A program made the translations under genes and the position numbers. The notes under the pieces are model-generated. The model searched no databases. It had not been told where the DNA came from and saw only the letters and a program-made list of their open reading frames with translations. Shown here piece after piece: positions 55,238 through 64,000 of a stretch of DNA of 64,000 bases; positions within the stretch are counted from its first letter, which is position 1; each line of letters starts with the position of its first letter. The DNA is from Solimicrobium sp043758755. Lineage in GTDB: Bacteria > Pseudomonadota > Gammaproteobacteria > Burkholderiales > Burkholderiaceae_D. The stretch lies in the NCBI GenBank assembly GCA_043758755.1, contig JAYVMW010000003.1, forward strand, positions 1-64,000, given 5' to 3'.

Positions 55238-56341
55238 ATGCAATTGGTTAAAACCCATCGAGACACTCTGCTGCGTCCCTTGCAAATCGTGAGTGGTATT
55301 GTCGAGCGTCGGCACACTTTGCCGATTCTGGCCAATATCCTCATACGCAAGAACGGCGCAGCTGTATCCTTTCTCTCCACCGATATTGAAGTGCAAATCA
55401 CCACCAATGCCGAAATCGGCTCGGGCAGTGAATCTGCTGCTACCACGGTGGCCGCCCGCAAACTGCTCGATATTCTGCGCGCCCTGCCTGAAGGCGAAGT
55501 CTCGCTGACCCTGGCCAACAAGCGCATGACCGTGCAATCCGGCAAATCGCGCTTTAACCTGCAGACTCTGGCCGCCGAAGAATTCCCGACGGTAGCCGTG
55601 TCTGACCAGTTCAACACCAGCGTCAACCTGCCGCAAAAAACCCTGAAACACCTGTTTAACATGGTGCATTTCTCAATGGCGCAGCAGGATATCCGCTATT
55701 ACCTGAACGGCCTGTTACTGGTGGTGGACGGCAAAAACGTGATTGCCGTGGCAACCGACGGTCACCGTCTGGCGTACTGCCAGGTCGAGACTGACCAGGA
55801 ATTTGCGCGTCAGGAAGTCATCATTCCGCGCAAGACCATTATGGAACTGCAGCGCCTGCTGGAAGACACCGATGAAAAGGTGCAAATCAATATCGCCAAC
55901 AATCAGATCAAACTGAACTTCGCCGATATCGAACTGATTTCCAAACTGGTGGAAGGCAAGTTCCCTGATTTCAATCGTGTCGTACCCAAGGGTTACAGCA
56001 ACAATTTCTCCATCGGCCGCGAGTCGCTGCTGAAATCGTTGCAGCGCGCTGCCATCATGACCAGCGATAAATTCAAAGGTATCCGCTGCGTGATTACCCC
56101 GGGCAGCATGAAGATCAGTTCCACCAATGCCGACCAGGAAGAAGCGACCGAAGAAATTGAAATTGACTACGCTGGCGACAGTGTCGATATCGGCTTCAAC
56201 GTCACTTACCTGCTTGATGTACTGAACAACCTGAAATGCGACCAGATCAACATCGCACTCGGTGATTCAACCTCGTCAGCACTCATTAGCGTGCCGGGTC
56301 AGGAAGATTTTAAATACGTTGTCATGCCAATGCGGATATAA
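55238..56341 (+). CDS. dnaN: DNA polymerase III beta sliding clamp
   Basis: 367 residues, three clamp domains. Start MQLVKTHRDTLLRPLQIVSGIVERRHTLPILANILI and end with VMPMRI, the hydrophobic tail with family motif. Forms the processivity ring. Between dnaA and gyrB, classical order. Confidence 0.98.
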   Translation: MQLVKTHRDTLLRPLQIVSGIVERRHTLPILANILIRKNGAAVSFLSTDIEVQITTNAEIGSGSESAATTVAARKLLDILRALPEGEVSLTLANKRMTVQSGKSRFNLQTLAAEEFPTVAVSDQFNTSVNLPQKTLKHLFNMVHFSMAQQDIRYYLNGLLLVVDGKNVIAVATDGHRLAYCQVETDQEFARQEVIIPRKTIMELQRLLEDTDEKVQINIANNQIKLNFADIELISKLVEGKFPDFNRVVPKGYSNNFSIGRESLLKSLQRAAIMTSDKFKGIRCVITPGSMKISSTNADQEEATEEIEIDYAGDSVDIGFNVTYLLDVLNNLKCDQINIALGDSTSSALISVPGQEDFKYVVMPMRI

Positions 56342-56413
56342 AGTTATTTTTTAAATCTGCATTATCAGTACCAGTAATTCATTTGTAGAAACAAACATAT
56401 AACAAAGGTAGCC

Positions 56414-58927
56414 ATGTCCGAGTTTTCGCCTGAATCCAATCAAGAACAGTATCAATCCAAGCCAGATAACAGCCAGTATGGCGCTTCGTCCATCCAGATT
56501 CTGGAAGGCCTGGAGGCCGTCAGAAAACGGCCCGGTATGTACATTGGCGACACCTCGGACGGCACCGGCCTGCACCATCTGGTTTTCGAAGTGCTGGATA
56601 ACTCGATCGATGAATCGCTGGCCGGTCACTGTACCGAAATTCACGTCACCATCCATGCCGACAATTCGATTTCCGTCACCGATAACGGCCGCGGTATTCC
56701 AACCGGTATCAAATGGGATGACAAGCATGATCCAAAACGCAGCGCAGCCGAGATCGTCATGACCGAACTGCATGCCGGCGGCAAGTTTGATCAGAACTCG
56801 TACAAGGTCTCCGGCGGTCTGCACGGTGTGGGCGTGTCCTGCGTGAACGGGTTGTCCAAACTGTTGAAGCTCACCATCCGGCGCGACGGCAAATTGTATG
56901 CCATGGACTTTGTGCGCGGCGTTCCGCAAAACCGTGAAATTGAAACCAAGGACGGCGTTGCTTATTCACCGATCAAAGTCATGGGTGACTCTGACAAGCG
57001 CGGTACCGAAGTCCATTTCTGGGCTGATGAAGAAATTTTCACGCATGTCGAATTCCATTACGAAATTCTGGCCAAGCGGATTCGTGAACTGTCCTTCCTG
57101 AACAACGGCGTGCGCATTCGCCTGTCCGACCAGCGTACCGGCAAGGAAGAAATATTTGCGTTCGAAGGCGGCACACGCGGCTTCGTTGAATACATCAACA
57201 AAAGCAAATCGGTTCTGCACCCGACCATTTTCCAGGCAACCGGCGAGCGCATGTCGGACCAGAACACCAACATCACTGTGGATGTGTCGATGCAGTGGAA
57301 CGACGCCTACAACGAACAGGTGCTGTGCTTCACCAATAACATTCCGCAACGCGACGGTGGCACCCACTTAACCGGTCTGCGCGCGGCCATGACCCGTGTG
57401 ATCAACAAGTACATCGACGAAAACGATTACGCCAAAAAAGCCAAGGTCGAAGTAACCGGTGACGATATGCGCGAAGGGTTGACCTGCGTGCTGTCGGTAA
57501 AAGTACCGGAACCAAAGTTCAGCTCGCAAACCAAGGACAAACTGGTTTCCTCTGAAGTGCGCGGCCCGGTCGAAGAAATCGTCGCCAAAACCCTCTCCGA
57601 CTATCTGCAGGAACGCCCGAACGACGCCAAGATCATTTGCGGCAAAATCGTGGAAGCCTCGCGTGCCCGTGAAGCGGCCCGCAAGGCACGCGAACTGACC
57701 CGCCGCAAAGGTGTCATGGATGGCCTGGGCCTGTCTGCCAAACTGGCCGACTGCCAGGAAAAAGATCCGGCCCTGTGCGAACTGTATGTAGTCGAAGGAG
57801 ATTCTGCGGGCGGTTCTGCCAAGCAGGGACGCGACCGCAAGTTTCAGGCGATTCTGCCACTGCGCGGTAAAGTGCTGAACGTGGAAAAAGCCCGTTTCGA
57901 AAAAATGCTCTCCAGCGAACAGATCACCACGCTCATCGCCACACTGGGCACCAGTATCGGCCCGGATGAATTCAATATTGAAAAACTGCGCTATCACCGC
58001 ATCATCATCATGACCGATGCCGACGTCGACGGCGCCCACATCCGCACCCTGCTGCTGACCCTGTTTTACCGTCAGATGCCGGAACTGGTGGAGCGCGGTC
58101 ACATCTACATTGCGCAACCGCCGCTGTACAAGGTCAAGACCGGGCGTGACGAACGGTATCTGAAAGACGATGCCGAAGAAGCGACTTACATGATGACCGT
58201 GGCACTGAATAACGCCGCACTGATTCCTGCAACGGGCGCTGAGCCAATACAGGGTGAAGCACTGGCCGAGCTGGTACGTCAGTACAATCTGGCCAACGCT
58301 ATCATGATGCGTTTAACCCGCATGATCGACCGCGCCGCACTCACTGCCATCATGACCGGTGTCACCCTGCAGATGGACAATGCTGCCAATGCCGCCATTT
58401 CTGCCCAGGCGCTGACTGCGGCAATGAATGATCCTGCGGTACATGCGGTCGTGACCAGCGATGAACTGTCTGAACGCTTCAGCCTGCGCATTGAGCGCAT
58501 GTATCACGGCAACGTGAAAGTCAGTTCGATCGATGCCGACTTCATTGACAGCAATGATTACCGTGTGCTGACCAATGCTGCTGCGACCTTTAAGGGTCTG
58601 GTCGGTGAAGGTGCCTTCATCCGTCGCGGTGAAGGCGAGCGCGTCAAGGAATCCAGCGTGGCCGATTTCCACGCAGCGATGTTGTGGCTGCGTGATGAAG
58701 CCGAGCGTAACGTATCCAAGCAGCGCTATAAAGGTCTGGGTGAAATGAATCCTGAGCAGTTGTGGGAAACCACGATGGATCCGAAAGTGCGCCGTTTGCT
58801 CAAGGTGCAGATTGAAGATGCGATTGCTGCGGATCAGATCTTTACTACCTTGATGGGTGATGAAGTCGAACCGCGCCGGGCGTTTATTGAATCGAATGCG
58901 CTGCGGGCTGGGAATATTGATATTTAA
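56414..58927 (+). CDS. gyrB: DNA gyrase subunit B
   Basis: 837 residues. GHKL ATPase motifs ELLDNSIDE-like VLDNSIDESLAGH and DNGRGIPTG, GGLHGVGVSCVN, the transducer domain, TOPRIM with EGDSAGGSAKQGRDRKFQAILPLRGK and DADVDGAHIRTLLLTLFYRQMP. The insert of about 165 residues between TOPRIM and tail that gammaproteobacteria and betaproteobacteria carry is present (about 595-760). Introduces negative supercoils. Ends 58927. Confidence 0.98.
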   Translation: MSEFSPESNQEQYQSKPDNSQYGASSIQILEGLEAVRKRPGMYIGDTSDGTGLHHLVFEVLDNSIDESLAGHCTEIHVTIHADNSISVTDNGRGIPTGIKWDDKHDPKRSAAEIVMTELHAGGKFDQNSYKVSGGLHGVGVSCVNGLSKLLKLTIRRDGKLYAMDFVRGVPQNREIETKDGVAYSPIKVMGDSDKRGTEVHFWADEEIFTHVEFHYEILAKRIRELSFLNNGVRIRLSDQRTGKEEIFAFEGGTRGFVEYINKSKSVLHPTIFQATGERMSDQNTNITVDVSMQWNDAYNEQVLCFTNNIPQRDGGTHLTGLRAAMTRVINKYIDENDYAKKAKVEVTGDDMREGLTCVLSVKVPEPKFSSQTKDKLVSSEVRGPVEEIVAKTLSDYLQERPNDAKIICGKIVEASRAREAARKARELTRRKGVMDGLGLSAKLADCQEKDPALCELYVVEGDSAGGSAKQGRDRKFQAILPLRGKVLNVEKARFEKMLSSEQITTLIATLGTSIGPDEFNIEKLRYHRIIIMTDADVDGAHIRTLLLTLFYRQMPELVERGHIYIAQPPLYKVKTGRDERYLKDDAEEATYMMTVALNNAALIPATGAEPIQGEALAELVRQYNLANAIMMRLTRMIDRAALTAIMTGVTLQMDNAANAAISAQALTAAMNDPAVHAVVTSDELSERFSLRIERMYHGNVKVSSIDADFIDSNDYRVLTNAAATFKGLVGEGAFIRRGEGERVKESSVADFHAAMLWLRDEAERNVSKQRYKGLGEMNPEQLWETTMDPKVRRLLKVQIEDAIAADQIFTTLMGDEVEPRRAFIESNALRAGNIDI

Positions 58928-59113
58928 AGTTGTCGGGTGTGTAGGATCCAAGAATAGTTGCAACTTGTCCAGGTAGTTGCAACATATTTATTCCTTGAAT
59001 GAGCGACGCAGCCAGATTCGTAGGTAAATGGGCTGTTCGTCTTTCTAGCTCATCTCATGGATCAATTACAATTCGTCGTCGAGTCGGGTGGGCCATTGCC
59101 ACTTGAAGAAATA

Positions 59114-59989
59114 TCAAAGCCCATATTTTTGCCTTCTGTTTTTAAAGGCTGGTTCGGTGCCCTCAAGGATTTGAACGACGCGAGCCTTTATTTCAGGAGA
59201 CTCGATCCCCCCGGAAATATAGTCGAAAGTGCTGGTCGCCTTGTCGCAAGTGGCGCAGATGATTTGCTCGGCGTCGCAGACAACTGCGAGATTGGGGTTG
59301 TGAGTCACCATAATCACTTGTCGACGCTGCTTGGCCGCCTTGATGCATTTGACCAGCACTTTGTATATCGTCTGGTTGTCGAGATTTTCTTCCGGTTGAT
59401 CAATCACGATAGGAATGTCGTCCTTGTCGACTAGCAGGTAGAAGACGAGCAGCAGCAGACCGCGCTCGCCAGGGGAAAGTTGACTGATTTCTTGATCGTC
59501 GTAAGTCAGCGAGTAACGTGGGACGAGATAAGCCATGCCAAAAAGATAGTCGAAAATTTCTTGAGCATCGACACCCTTGCGTAGTTGGTCTATGATTTTT
59601 GATTCGCGCCCGGTGCTTTGCTCCCGACGATCAAAATGTAGCATGTCATCGATCTTTTCTAAGAATTTTATCGTAGCATCCGCGTAGCCGAAATTCGTTT
59701 CTTTGAGCAGCCCGCGCATGAGTTGATTGCTCTCGTCGATGCCGGCGAAGCTTCCCTTAGCTTGGCGATTGATTCGCGCCAAGAAATTTTCTTGGAAACC
59801 AGCCTCTTCAATTCTAACGTCGAAATCCAGGGGGAGCGGCATGTCCATTTGCGCGGCGGATTTAACGAATGCTTGGACGGGCTCATACAAACGCCGACAT
59901 TCCTCCATGGTGCTGGCGATCTGTTCATGGACTTGCTTGGCCAATTTGAAACGCGTGATCCGCAGTTCTTCGAGTTTCGCCGGCAGGGA
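59114..59989 (-). pseudogene. C-terminal part of a large coiled-coil/AAA ATPase
   Basis: The frame is open from 59989 (SLPAKLEELRITRFKLAKQ) and there is a stop just upstream, so the N-terminus is gone. What remains (about 290 residues) has a charged helical part and an ABC-like ATPase tail: signature LSPGERGLLLLVFYLL, Walker B IPIVIDQPEENLDNQTIYKVLV, switch His in VIMVTHNPNLAVVCDAEQII. This is the C-terminal half of SMC-like or TrlF-type ATPases of about 900 residues that occur in defence or restriction contexts. No Walker A remains, so inactive as it stands. A TTG at 59944 is the first possible start. Confidence 0.75.
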
Positions 59990-60044
59990 TCACTGGCAAA
60001 GCTCGGTGAAATATAAGAGTGTCCTCATATTTAACAAATATTTC

Positions 60045-60126
60045 GGTGTCAGGTCTGACAATCGTACAATTTCTGAATTCATGTCCGTTTGTCGGGCCTG
60101 ACACCAAGCGCGTGACACCAAGCGCG
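60045..60126. repeat. GTGTCAGG-type inverted repeat element
   Basis: GGTGTCAGGTCTGACAA at 60045-60061 pairs with TTGTCGGGCCTGACACC at 60089-60105 (two or three mismatches). A 14-bp direct repeat TGACACCAAGCGCG follows at 60099 and 60113. It lies 55 bp from the break in the truncated ATPase gene. REP- or MITE-like element. Confidence 0.6.
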
Positions 60127-60309
60127 CTGCGATGCGATTCTATATTTTCTTGGCGGCCTCATGGGCACTGGCCACCATTGGTATTTCACAGGGCAAACCA
60201 ACATCAACATGGCACTGTCGGCGCTGTTTTTCCAAAAATATTGCAACGTCAGCGTTTTTTACAGGAACTTTACATCGCATTGTGATCTAATATCCACGCT
60301 AGCCACAAC

Positions 60310-60981
60310 TTGGGACAAGTCATCAACACACAAGACGACATTAAGCAATTCAGAAATGTGCAACGCTCGGAACTTCTGGGGCGACGGGCTGCTGTTCCGG
60401 TTGACCTGCGTCGTCAATGGAATTCTTCAATAACTGATTTTCTGATCAAGGGCTTTCCGTTATTGCAAAGAATGACTCTGGGGTTGTACTGGCCCTATAA
60501 AGGTGAATTTGATCCCAGATTTGCAGTACGTGAATTCCGCAAAGGCGGCGCTGTTTCTGCCCTTCCGGTCGTGATTCAAAAAGGAAAACCGTTACAGTTC
60601 CGCGAATGGTGGCCTGGCGTTCGCGTAGTAAATGGTGTGTTTAACCTGCCAATTCCTGAAGGTACAGCGCTGCTTCAACCGAAAGCCCTGCTAATACCGC
60701 CGGTGGGTTTTGATCTGAAAGGATACAGGTTAGGTTATGGAGGCGGCTATTTTGATCGAACGCTCGCCGAAATGACTGTTCAGCCGCTCAAGATTGGCGT
60801 AGCGTTTGAGCTCTCCAGAATGACAACGATTCACCCTCAACCCCATGACATTCCGATGGATTTCATCGTAACCGAAACAGCGATTCATTATGTTAGCCTG
60901 TCCGGTCTGATTGCACTGCGCGATCCCAAAGAAGCAACTCAGCTTGCAGAACAGATCATTCGCCAGCGAGGACTTGCATGA
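60310..60981 (+). CDS. 5-formyltetrahydrofolate cyclo-ligase family protein
   Basis: 223 residues with a TTG start; a GTG at 60358 gives a family-like start VQRSELLGRRAAVP and is plausible. The fold signature LLIPPVGFDLKGYRLGYGGGYFDRTLAEM holds the substrate and ATP sites. Converts 5-formyl-THF to 5,10-methenyl-THF, with ATP. The terminal part ends in a helical tail that binds nothing recognisable. Gene start is uncertain. Confidence 0.8.
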   Translation: MGQVINTQDDIKQFRNVQRSELLGRRAAVPVDLRRQWNSSITDFLIKGFPLLQRMTLGLYWPYKGEFDPRFAVREFRKGGAVSALPVVIQKGKPLQFREWWPGVRVVNGVFNLPIPEGTALLQPKALLIPPVGFDLKGYRLGYGGGYFDRTLAEMTVQPLKIGVAFELSRMTTIHPQPHDIPMDFIVTETAIHYVSLSGLIALRDPKEATQLAEQIIRQRGLA

Positions 60982-61268
60982 CGTGCAGAGATACCACCGT
61001 AGAGATTTGAATCTGAAAAGCATTTCTGTGCAATCATTGTTTTGGCCAGAGTCGCAATCGGCGGGAAAGCATCTACGCACCTGGCGACATAAGCCAGATC
61101 ATCAATGTCCTGTGCACTTACTAACAGGATGCTCAAGCGTTATCCGGAATTAACTTCCGCCACGCCATCCGAAATTGATGCAATGGCCGTCCCAAACCTG
61201 ATCCGCACCGCAAATAAACGTTTTGTTGAAGAACCCAGGTGCAACTTCCCGGGCCCCCAACCATCGCC
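60982..61268. other. Gene-poor stretch between the cyclo-ligase and phaB
   Basis: 287 bp. A 65-codon frame is open on the minus strand (starts TTG near 61136) but has no ribosome site or recognisable domain, so no gene is called. No hairpin with a T-run is seen for either convergent gene. Confidence 0.4.
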
Positions 61269-62009
61269 TTAATACATATGCTGCCCACCATTGATAGCAA
61301 TGTTTGCCCCAGTCACAAACGCCGCTTCATCCCCTGCAAGATAGGCAACCAGGCCAGCAACCTCTTCCGGTTTGCCCAGGCGTCCCATAGGGATTTGAGG
61401 AATAATCTTCGTTTCCAGTACTTCGGTTGCAATCGCCATAACCATTTTCGTACCGATATAGCCCGGCGAGATTGTATTCACCGTAACGCCTTTACGCGCA
61501 ATTTCCAACGCCAGTGATTTGGTAAAGCCGTGCATGCCGGCCTTGGCAGCGGCATAGTTGGTCTGCCCGAAAGCACCTTTTTGACCATTGACCGACGAGA
61601 TGTTGATAATGCGTCCCCAGCCGCGCTCAACCATGCCATCGCACACCGGCTTGGTCATGTTAAACACCGAGTCCAGATTGGTCCGCATCACCAGATCCCA
61701 ATTGGTTTTATCCATTTTCTTGAACGTGGTGTCACGCGTGATACCGGCATTGTTGACCAGTACATCGACAGGGCCAATTTCTTTTTCGATCAGCGTGACA
61801 CATTCGCGGGCCGACTCATAATCCGCCACATCACACGGATAAGCGTGAAAGTGGTAACCCAACTCGCGCATTGATGCCAGCCAGTCTCCTGATTTGGTAT
61901 TGCCGGGCGAATAGGTCGTTACGACCTGATAACCTAAAGCCGCCAGTTTGATGCACACGGCTTCACCTAAACCGCCCATACCGCCTGTCACTAATGCAAT
62001 TCTAGCCAT
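61269..62009 (-). CDS. phaB: Acetoacetyl-CoA reductase
   Basis: 246 residues, short-chain dehydrogenase. NADPH-binding VTGGMGGLGEAVCIKLAALGY, active Ser in NISSVNGQKGAFGQ and Tyr-x-x-x-Lys in YAAAKAGMHGF. Its substrate is acetoacetyl-CoA, giving (R)-3-hydroxybutyryl-CoA for PHB synthesis. Just downstream of the thiolase on the same strand (142 bp), so one unit. phaC is not in the window. Confidence 0.94.
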   Translation of the reverse strand: MARIALVTGGMGGLGEAVCIKLAALGYQVVTTYSPGNTKSGDWLASMRELGYHFHAYPCDVADYESARECVTLIEKEIGPVDVLVNNAGITRDTTFKKMDKTNWDLVMRTNLDSVFNMTKPVCDGMVERGWGRIINISSVNGQKGAFGQTNYAAAKAGMHGFTKSLALEIARKGVTVNTISPGYIGTKMVMAIATEVLETKIIPQIPMGRLGKPEEVAGLVAYLAGDEAAFVTGANIAINGGQHMY

Positions 62010-62151
62010 GCTGCTGTCTCCTCGTTTCTTTGGATTATGTTGTGATTAAAAGCGCTCTTACTGCGTTACTTCCCCTTGCCTGTGCTGGTTCCGCATGCTG
62101 CCAGAGCTCCATTCTGTTCCGACTGCATGCAGAAAACCAAATACCGCCGAC

Positions 62152-63333
62152 TTAAATGCGTTCGAAAATCACCGCAATACCCTGGCCGCCACCGATACAC
62201 ATGGTGACCAGCGCATACTTGCCACCCGTGCGCTGCAATTCATAAATCGCTTTGGTCGCAATGAAGGCGCCGGAGCAACCTACTGGATGACCAAGAGCAA
62301 TCGCGCCACCGTTCGGATTGGTCTTGGCCGGATCAAGTTCCAGACCCTTACTGACCGCAATCGCCTGCGCCGCAAACGCTTCGTTTGCTTCAATGACGTC
62401 CATCTGGTCCATTTTTAAACCGGCTTTTTTGAGCGCCAGTTTGGATGCCGGAATCGGACCTTCACCCATAATTTCATTCGGCACGCCGGAGATCGCGTAA
62501 GAAACCAGACGGGCAATCGGTTTTTGACCTGCCTTGGCAGCCACATCCGCAGCAGCCAGTACAAAGAAGGCCGCGCCATCGTTAATGCCTGACGCATTGC
62601 CGGCGGTAACCGTGCCATCTTTTTTAAAGGCCGGTTTCATTTTGGCCAATGATTCCATCGTGGTGTTGGCCTTGCCATGCTCGTCCGTATCAAAAACAAC
62701 TTCCCCTTTGCGGGTTTGCTGGATGACCGGGACGATCTGTGATTTGAAACGACCTTCAGCAATGGCGATGGCAGCGCGGCGTTGCGATTCGACTGCGAAA
62801 GCGTCCTGCTCTTCTCTGGAAATATTCCATTTGGTGGCAAGATTTTCTGCTGTGATACCCATGTGGCCAACACCGAACGGGTCAGTCAGCACGGCAACCA
62901 TCATATCAATCGCCTTGGTGTCACCCATGCGGGCACCGGTGCGCAGGGCCGGCAATAAATAGCCGCCGCGCGACATCACTTCGACGCCACCACCAATTCC
63001 GTAGTCAAAGTCGCCGAGCATGATGTTCTGGGCTGCAGTAACAATGCCCTGCAGACCGGAGGAACACAGACGGCTGACCTGCATGGCGATGGAATCCATC
63101 GGCAGACCGGCCTGGATTGAGGCCACGCGAGAAACGTAAGCGTAGCGCGAATCGGTAGGAATGCAATTTCCAACCACAGCGTTACCAATCAGTTTTGGAT
63201 CAACGCCAGAACGGGCAATGGCTTCTTTCATCACGATACCGGCCAGTTCTGCCGGTTCGATATTGGCAAGAGAACCACCGAAAGCGCCAATTGCGGAACG
63301 GGCTGCACTGAGAACGACAACATCTTTACTCAT
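62152..63333 (-). CDS. bktB: Beta-ketothiolase (BktB-like acetyl-CoA acetyltransferase)
   Basis: 393 residues, thiolase fold. The nucleophile Cys is in QVSRLCSSGLQGIVTAAQ, the His in ALGHPVGCSGA and the second Cys in VTMCIGGGQGIAVIFERI. Segments RLCxSGLQ, YLLPALRTGARMGD, DPFGVGHMGITAEN and QDAFAVESQRRA resemble BktB of Cupriavidus more than its PhaA. It condenses acyl-CoA with acetyl-CoA, the first step of PHA synthesis; BktB-type enzymes also accept propionyl-CoA. Assignment to BktB is by eye. Confidence 0.85.
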   Translation of the reverse strand: MSKDVVVLSAARSAIGAFGGSLANIEPAELAGIVMKEAIARSGVDPKLIGNAVVGNCIPTDSRYAYVSRVASIQAGLPMDSIAMQVSRLCSSGLQGIVTAAQNIMLGDFDYGIGGGVEVMSRGGYLLPALRTGARMGDTKAIDMMVAVLTDPFGVGHMGITAENLATKWNISREEQDAFAVESQRRAAIAIAEGRFKSQIVPVIQQTRKGEVVFDTDEHGKANTTMESLAKMKPAFKKDGTVTAGNASGINDGAAFFVLAAADVAAKAGQKPIARLVSYAISGVPNEIMGEGPIPASKLALKKAGLKMDQMDVIEANEAFAAQAIAVSKGLELDPAKTNPNGGAIALGHPVGCSGAFIATKAIYELQRTGGKYALVTMCIGGGQGIAVIFERI

Positions 63334-63780
63334 GTTAAAACTCCTTGTAATAATCGATTATTCGCCAAACCGGCGATCCTGAATAAAATCCTGTTAATAA
63401 AACTGATGGCCTGTAGCTGTTGATTCCAAAGTGGTTGCTGCGGCTGCACCGGGTCATTGCCGCGGTGTCGATTACACCACTACATACCAAAAAGTCTATA
63501 AGTTCAAATTTTTTCAACTGACCAATGATAAACGCAACCAGACAGGCAGTGATGATGTTCGTGCAGGCTTCCGTTACATTGAACGATCAACCATTAACAA
63601 AACGATCACTGCCGGGATTTTTGGGCACTGACAGGCTATCCCTGACCATTATTCTGCCAACTTCAATACTCACTTAATTATTGATTTTCGTGCTTTGTCG
63701 CAGGTCAAATATTGTGCAGCTCGCGTGCCATACGTTGCAGGAATCACATGAATATGAACAATTCGCAGCCTTTTCCTGTG
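63334..63780. other. Gene-free stretch upstream of the thiolase gene
   Basis: 447 bp between the thiolase start and the end of the permease gene. No gene, tRNA or terminator hairpin is seen. It should contain the promoter for the thiolase-phaB unit. Confidence 0.5.
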
Positions 63781-64000
63781 CTAGCGCTTGAGCTTGTATC
63801 CTGTCCTGAATATCCAATTGATGATCGCTACGCAGATAAACAGGAACACCAGTGCCATGCCTACGCTGATTCCCACCGGTATGTCCGCATTGCCAAAAAA
63901 GCTCCAGCGAAATCCACTGATCAAATAGACCACCGGATTGAACAAGGCAACGGTCTGCCAACCCGCGGGTAGCATATTGATCGAATAAAAACTGCCGCCC
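63781..64000 (-). CDS. ABC-2 type permease, C-terminal part
   Basis: The frame continues to the window edge (..GSFYSINMLPAGWQTVALFNPVVYLISGFRWSFFG) and ends RTGYKLKR. It holds the last helices of an ABC-2 permease like the one at 29716-30471 (ends KRGYKLRG). The N-terminal part lies beyond 64000. Partner ATPase is not seen here. Confidence 0.85.
   Translation of the reverse strand, partial: GGSFYSINMLPAGWQTVALFNPVVYLISGFRWSFFGNADIPVGISVGMALVFLFICVAIINWIFRTGYKLKR

Noticed and set aside
60939..61136. A minus-strand frame of 65 codons between the cyclo-ligase gene and phaB
   Set aside because: Starts with TTG, has no ribosome site, overlaps the end of the cyclo-ligase gene and matches no family I recognise.

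Overview
The window looks like the chromosome of a PHB-metabolising betaproteobacterium of the order Burkholderiales, most like the Oxalobacteraceae. That is judged from gene content and order: sspBA, petABC, mscL, tatABC, hinT, the his genes, murA, ibaG, mla genes and gltDB on one strand, then mnmE-yidC-yidD-rnpA-rpmH, the origin region, dnaA-dnaN-gyrB. The family assignment is inference. The replication origin lies near 53.1-53.8 kb. Most genes to its left are on the minus strand and dnaA-dnaN-gyrB to its right are on the plus strand, so both arms read away from the origin.

Positions 1-11.75 kb are accessory DNA at the 3' end of a tRNA-Thr gene (11696-11771, minus strand). There are two tandem insertions. 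The left one (1 to about 1801, running off the window) keeps an alpA-type regulator, two hypothetical genes and a P4-type integrase broken by an internal deletion. The right one (1802-11745, about 9.9 kb) is bounded by a 50-bp perfect direct repeat of the tRNA 3' half. It carries an intact tyrosine recombinase, small DNA-binding proteins, a phage-type replication initiator and a DnaB/RecA-fold helicase, but no capsid, packaging, lysis or conjugation genes. Two candidate origins are visible in it: an intergenic stretch with two DnaA boxes and two inverted repeats (3564-3803), and four 11-bp iterons inside the initiator gene (7450-7493). Three membrane-protein genes of unknown function sit at its right end. 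This satellite-like, self-replicating element is the most novel part of the window.

11.8-19.4 kb: sspB and sspA (ClpXP adaptor and RNA polymerase partner), the cytochrome bc1 operon petABC, a MITE-like inverted repeat, mscL, a Nif3-family gene, a single-PDZ HtrA protease and a DUF2461 gene. 19.4-35.4 kb: one long minus-strand run encoding the Mla outer-membrane lipid transport genes (mlaFEDACB), an ABC-2 exporter pair, ibaG, murA, the complete histidine pathway (hisGDCBHAFIE), hinT and the Tat translocase.

35.5-50.3 kb: glutamate synthase (gltBD), a REP-associated transposase with an altered HUH motif, phaM, two coupled DUF3108 proteins with queC, a His/Gly/Tyr-rich lipoprotein, a TPR/O-GlcNAc-transferase-like protein and mnmE. 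50.3-58.9 kb: the origin-proximal core yidC-yidD-rnpA-rpmH and dnaA-dnaN-gyrB. 58.9-64 kb: the truncated C-terminal part of a large ATPase next to a GTGTCAGG-type inverted repeat, a 5-formyl-THF cyclo-ligase-like gene, the PHB pair phaB and a BktB-like thiolase, and the end of an ABC-2 permease that leaves the window.
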